A stretch of 64,000 bases of DNA, taken from assembly GCA_902571335.1 (NCBI GenBank), contig CACGBT010000007.1, positions 1 through 64,000 of the forward strand, given 5' to 3'. The first letter of the stretch is position 1, and each line of letters opens with the position of its first letter. The notes beneath the pieces are model-generated. The model was given only the letters and a program-made list of their open reading frames with translations. It searched no databases and was not told the DNA's origin. Source of the stretch: an uncultured Prochlorococcus sp. Lineage in GTDB: Bacteria > Cyanobacteriota > Cyanobacteriia > PCC-6307 > Cyanobiaceae. Positions 62,030 to 64,000 of this stretch are shown piece after piece. A program made the translations under genes and the position numbers.

Positions 62030-64000
62030 AGTATCGGCCTTTCTTCTTTATTAATTCTTCGTGTGTACCTACTTCATCAATAACCCCTTGATGCATCATA
62101 ATTATGGAATCTGCTTTTTTTACATTTGAAAGCCTATGAGTAATAAAAAAAACAGTACATTCATCTAGATTATTAGATAAATTATCACATACTTTTCTTT
62201 CACTTTCATAATCAAGAGCACTTGTAGCTTCGTCTAAAATGAGAATCCTTGGTTTACTTAATAGAGTTCTTGCAATAGTAATTCTTTGTCGTTGACCACC
62301 ACTCAAAGAACTTCCCCTTTCCCTTACTTCAGTACTATATCCATTTGGAAGTTCCATTATAAAATCATGAGCATTAGCTAATTTTGCTGCATTTATAATT
62401 TCCTCTTCGCCAATTTCAGAATTTGTAAGAGATATATTATCTCGAATTGTGCCTCTAAATAGTAAGGAGTCTTGAGGTACTATTCCAATTTGTCTCCTTA
62501 AAGAATCTAATTCAACTTTTTGAATATCATATCCATCAATAAGAATCTTTCCTTCATTAGGTGTGTATAATCTTGGCAAAAGTTTCATCAATGTACTTTT
62601 ACCACTACCGCTTTGGCCAACTACTCCTACTAATTTTTTAGATACTATAGAAAGATTAATATTATTTAAAATGGGTTTGCTTTCTTTAAAGAAGTTAAAT
62701 TTAATTCTTTCAAAGATAATAGATCCCTTTATTTTTGGAATTGAAATTTTACTTTTTTCAAGTTCATTATTTTCTTTTTGAGTATCTATTACATCAGCCA
62801 ATCTATCGAAACTTACTTTTAATTCTTGTATATCCTGCCAAATAGTTGAAAGCCTTAAAATAGGTTGGGTTACATATCCAGAAATAATTCTAAACGCAAT
62901 AAGTTGACCTAAAGTTAAAGATCCATTTAGTACCATTCTGGCACCTACCCATAAAACAAATAATTGAGAAATCTTTTGTAAAACTTGACTTGTTTGTACT
63001 AGGGATGTACCGGTTATAGTTTTTTCGAAATTGCGATTAATATATTTACTATAAAGTTCCTGCCATTTCCATCTAGTTTTGATCTCTACATTTTGAGATT
63101 TAACAGTTTCTATACCATTGAGAACCTCCACTAGATGGCTTTCTGTTTTAGCATTTGCTTCTGCCACCGCTCTAAATTGTCTTCTGAATAGAGGAGCCCC
63201 AACTAATGTAATAAATATCTGAATAGGTAAAACAAGTAATGAAATTAAAGTAAGGCTTATGCTATAGAGGAGCATTACAAAAATATAAATAACTGAAAAA
63301 GTTGCATCCAAAATTGTTGTAAAAGCTTGCCCAGTTAAAAAATTACGAATTTTTTCAAGCTCGCTAACCCTTGAGGAAAGTTCTCCAGTTGGACGAATCT
63401 GAAAAAAATATAACGGCAAACCTAAAAGATGATCAATAACCTCAGAGGCAAGCTTTTGATCAATTCTATTAGTAGTTTCTGATAAAAGAAAAGTTTTTAA
63501 AGCTGAAAGTATACCCTCCAAAATAGTGACGACAAGAAGCGCGAATCCAAGCACTTGAAGAGTATCAAGACTCCTTTGAGAGATAACTTTATCGATTATT
63601 ACTTGAATTAATAATGGATTAGCCAAAGTGAAAAGTTGCACCACAAAGCTTGCTACTAAGACTTGAAGGAGAACGCCCTTATACTTTTTAATTGCAGGAA
63701 AAAACCAGCTAGGTCCAAATGACTTATTTTGAGTAATATTTGATCTTTCTAAGAAAAGAATTTCAATATCCTCTGTAAAAAAATTTTCAATCTCAGATGT
63801 ACTAATTTTTAGATATCCTTCATTTGGAGTTGCAATTTTAATTCCTTTTTGATTGCTATTTAAAATTATCGCAAAAGTATTTTTCCATTTTATTAATCCA
63901 GGCGTTTTTATATTTGTAAGAACATTAGGATCCAATTTTGCAATACTTACTTGGAGTGCATGATAGGATCCAATTTTTGCACATAGTTGCAAAGATATAA
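61998..64000 (-). CDS. Type I secretion ABC exporter (HlyB-like), 5' end outside window
   Basis: The frame is open to the window edge; a TTG at 63992 is only the first possible start inside, so I treat it as truncated. Order: C39-like domain lacking the catalytic pattern (KTPGLIKWKNTFAIILNSNQ), six membrane helices (from LQVLVASFVVQLFTLANPLL), then the ATPase with GQSGSGKSTLMKLL, LSGGQRQRITIARTLL, ILILDEATSALDYE and FITHRLS. The degenerate C39-like domain is typical for exporters of RTX proteins with C-terminal signals. Pairs with the HlyD gene. Confidence 0.94.
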   Translation of the reverse strand, partial: ISLQLCAKIGSYHALQVSIAKLDPNVLTNIKTPGLIKWKNTFAIILNSNQKGIKIATPNEGYLKISTSEIENFFTEDIEILFLERSNITQNKSFGPSWFFPAIKKYKGVLLQVLVASFVVQLFTLANPLLIQVIIDKVISQRSLDTLQVLGFALLVVTILEGILSALKTFLLSETTNRIDQKLASEVIDHLLGLPLYFFQIRPTGELSSRVSELEKIRNFLTGQAFTTILDATFSVIYIFVMLLYSISLTLISLLVLPIQIFITLVGAPLFRRQFRAVAEANAKTESHLVEVLNGIETVKSQNVEIKTRWKWQELYSKYINRNFEKTITGTSLVQTSQVLQKISQLFVLWVGARMVLNGSLTLGQLIAFRIISGYVTQPILRLSTIWQDIQELKVSFDRLADVIDTQKENNELEKSKISIPKIKGSIIFERIKFNFFKESKPILNNINLSIVSKKLVGVVGQSGSGKSTLMKLLPRLYTPNEGKILIDGYDIQKVELDSLRRQIGIVPQDSLLFRGTIRDNISLTNSEIGEEEIINAAKLANAHDFIMELPNGYSTEVRERGSSLSGGQRQRITIARTLLSKPRILILDEATSALDYESERKVCDNLSNNLDECTVFFITHRLSNVKKADSIIMMHQGVIDEVGTHEELIKKKGRYYALYRQQGDN

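Overview
The window looks like the chromosome of a high-light-adapted Prochlorococcus. The DNA is very AT-rich, and it carries psbD/psbC, petM, ycf4 and ycf39, six short high-light-inducible (hli) genes, an NTRC-type thioredoxin reductase, and many tiny lineage-type genes of under 60 codons. I read no tRNA, rRNA, CRISPR array or transposase. I did not try to name the strain.

Layout. 1-2826 holds the 5' part of a very large repeat protein: 26 copies of a 25-residue BspA/DUF285-type repeat in two modules, followed by RTX calcium-binding repeats. 3.2-26.1 kb is an accessory-looking stretch dominated by micro-genes, with three clearly broken genes (7551-7718, 16261-16541, 21150-21419). It also holds a seven-gene putative metal/thiol operon (8422-10448) behind a perfect 26-bp palindrome, a divergent NRAMP-like carrier, a sodium symporter-family protein, the AMPylase-type pseudokinase SelO, and a hli cluster. 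26.1-34.1 kb is core housekeeping: ychF, a membrane fusion protein, polA, cysS, dxr. 34.1-41.3 kb looks like an insertion, with a second copy of the hli pair plus a four-gene operon (carbamoyltransferase-like, asparagine synthetase-like, N-carbamoyl-amino-acid-hydrolase-like, DUF1028). 41.3-57.8 kb is again core: transhydrogenase pntA1/A2/B, NTRC, infA, ycf39, petM, ilvH, ycf4, psbDC, maf, cobQ, a ferredoxin. 57.8-64 kb is a second accessory block: a GC-richer outer-membrane barrel-like protein, a membrane protein, and a type I secretion pair (HlyD-like adaptor and HlyB-like ABC exporter, the latter cut by the window edge).

How the genes may work together. The RTX repeat protein has no N-terminal signal and needs type I secretion; the exporter and adaptor at the right end are the only such pair in the window, so they are its candidate route. 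The hli genes, ycf39, NTRC, psbDC and ycf4 belong to photosystem assembly and light-stress handling. The four-gene operon at 35.7-40.9 kb has the ingredients to make, amidate and hydrolyse a carbamoylated (ureido) compound, and is my strongest candidate for an undescribed pathway. The DUF411/MauE-like/DUF3721 operon at 8.4-10.4 kb is the second candidate, probably for copper or thiol-redox handling in the periplasm.
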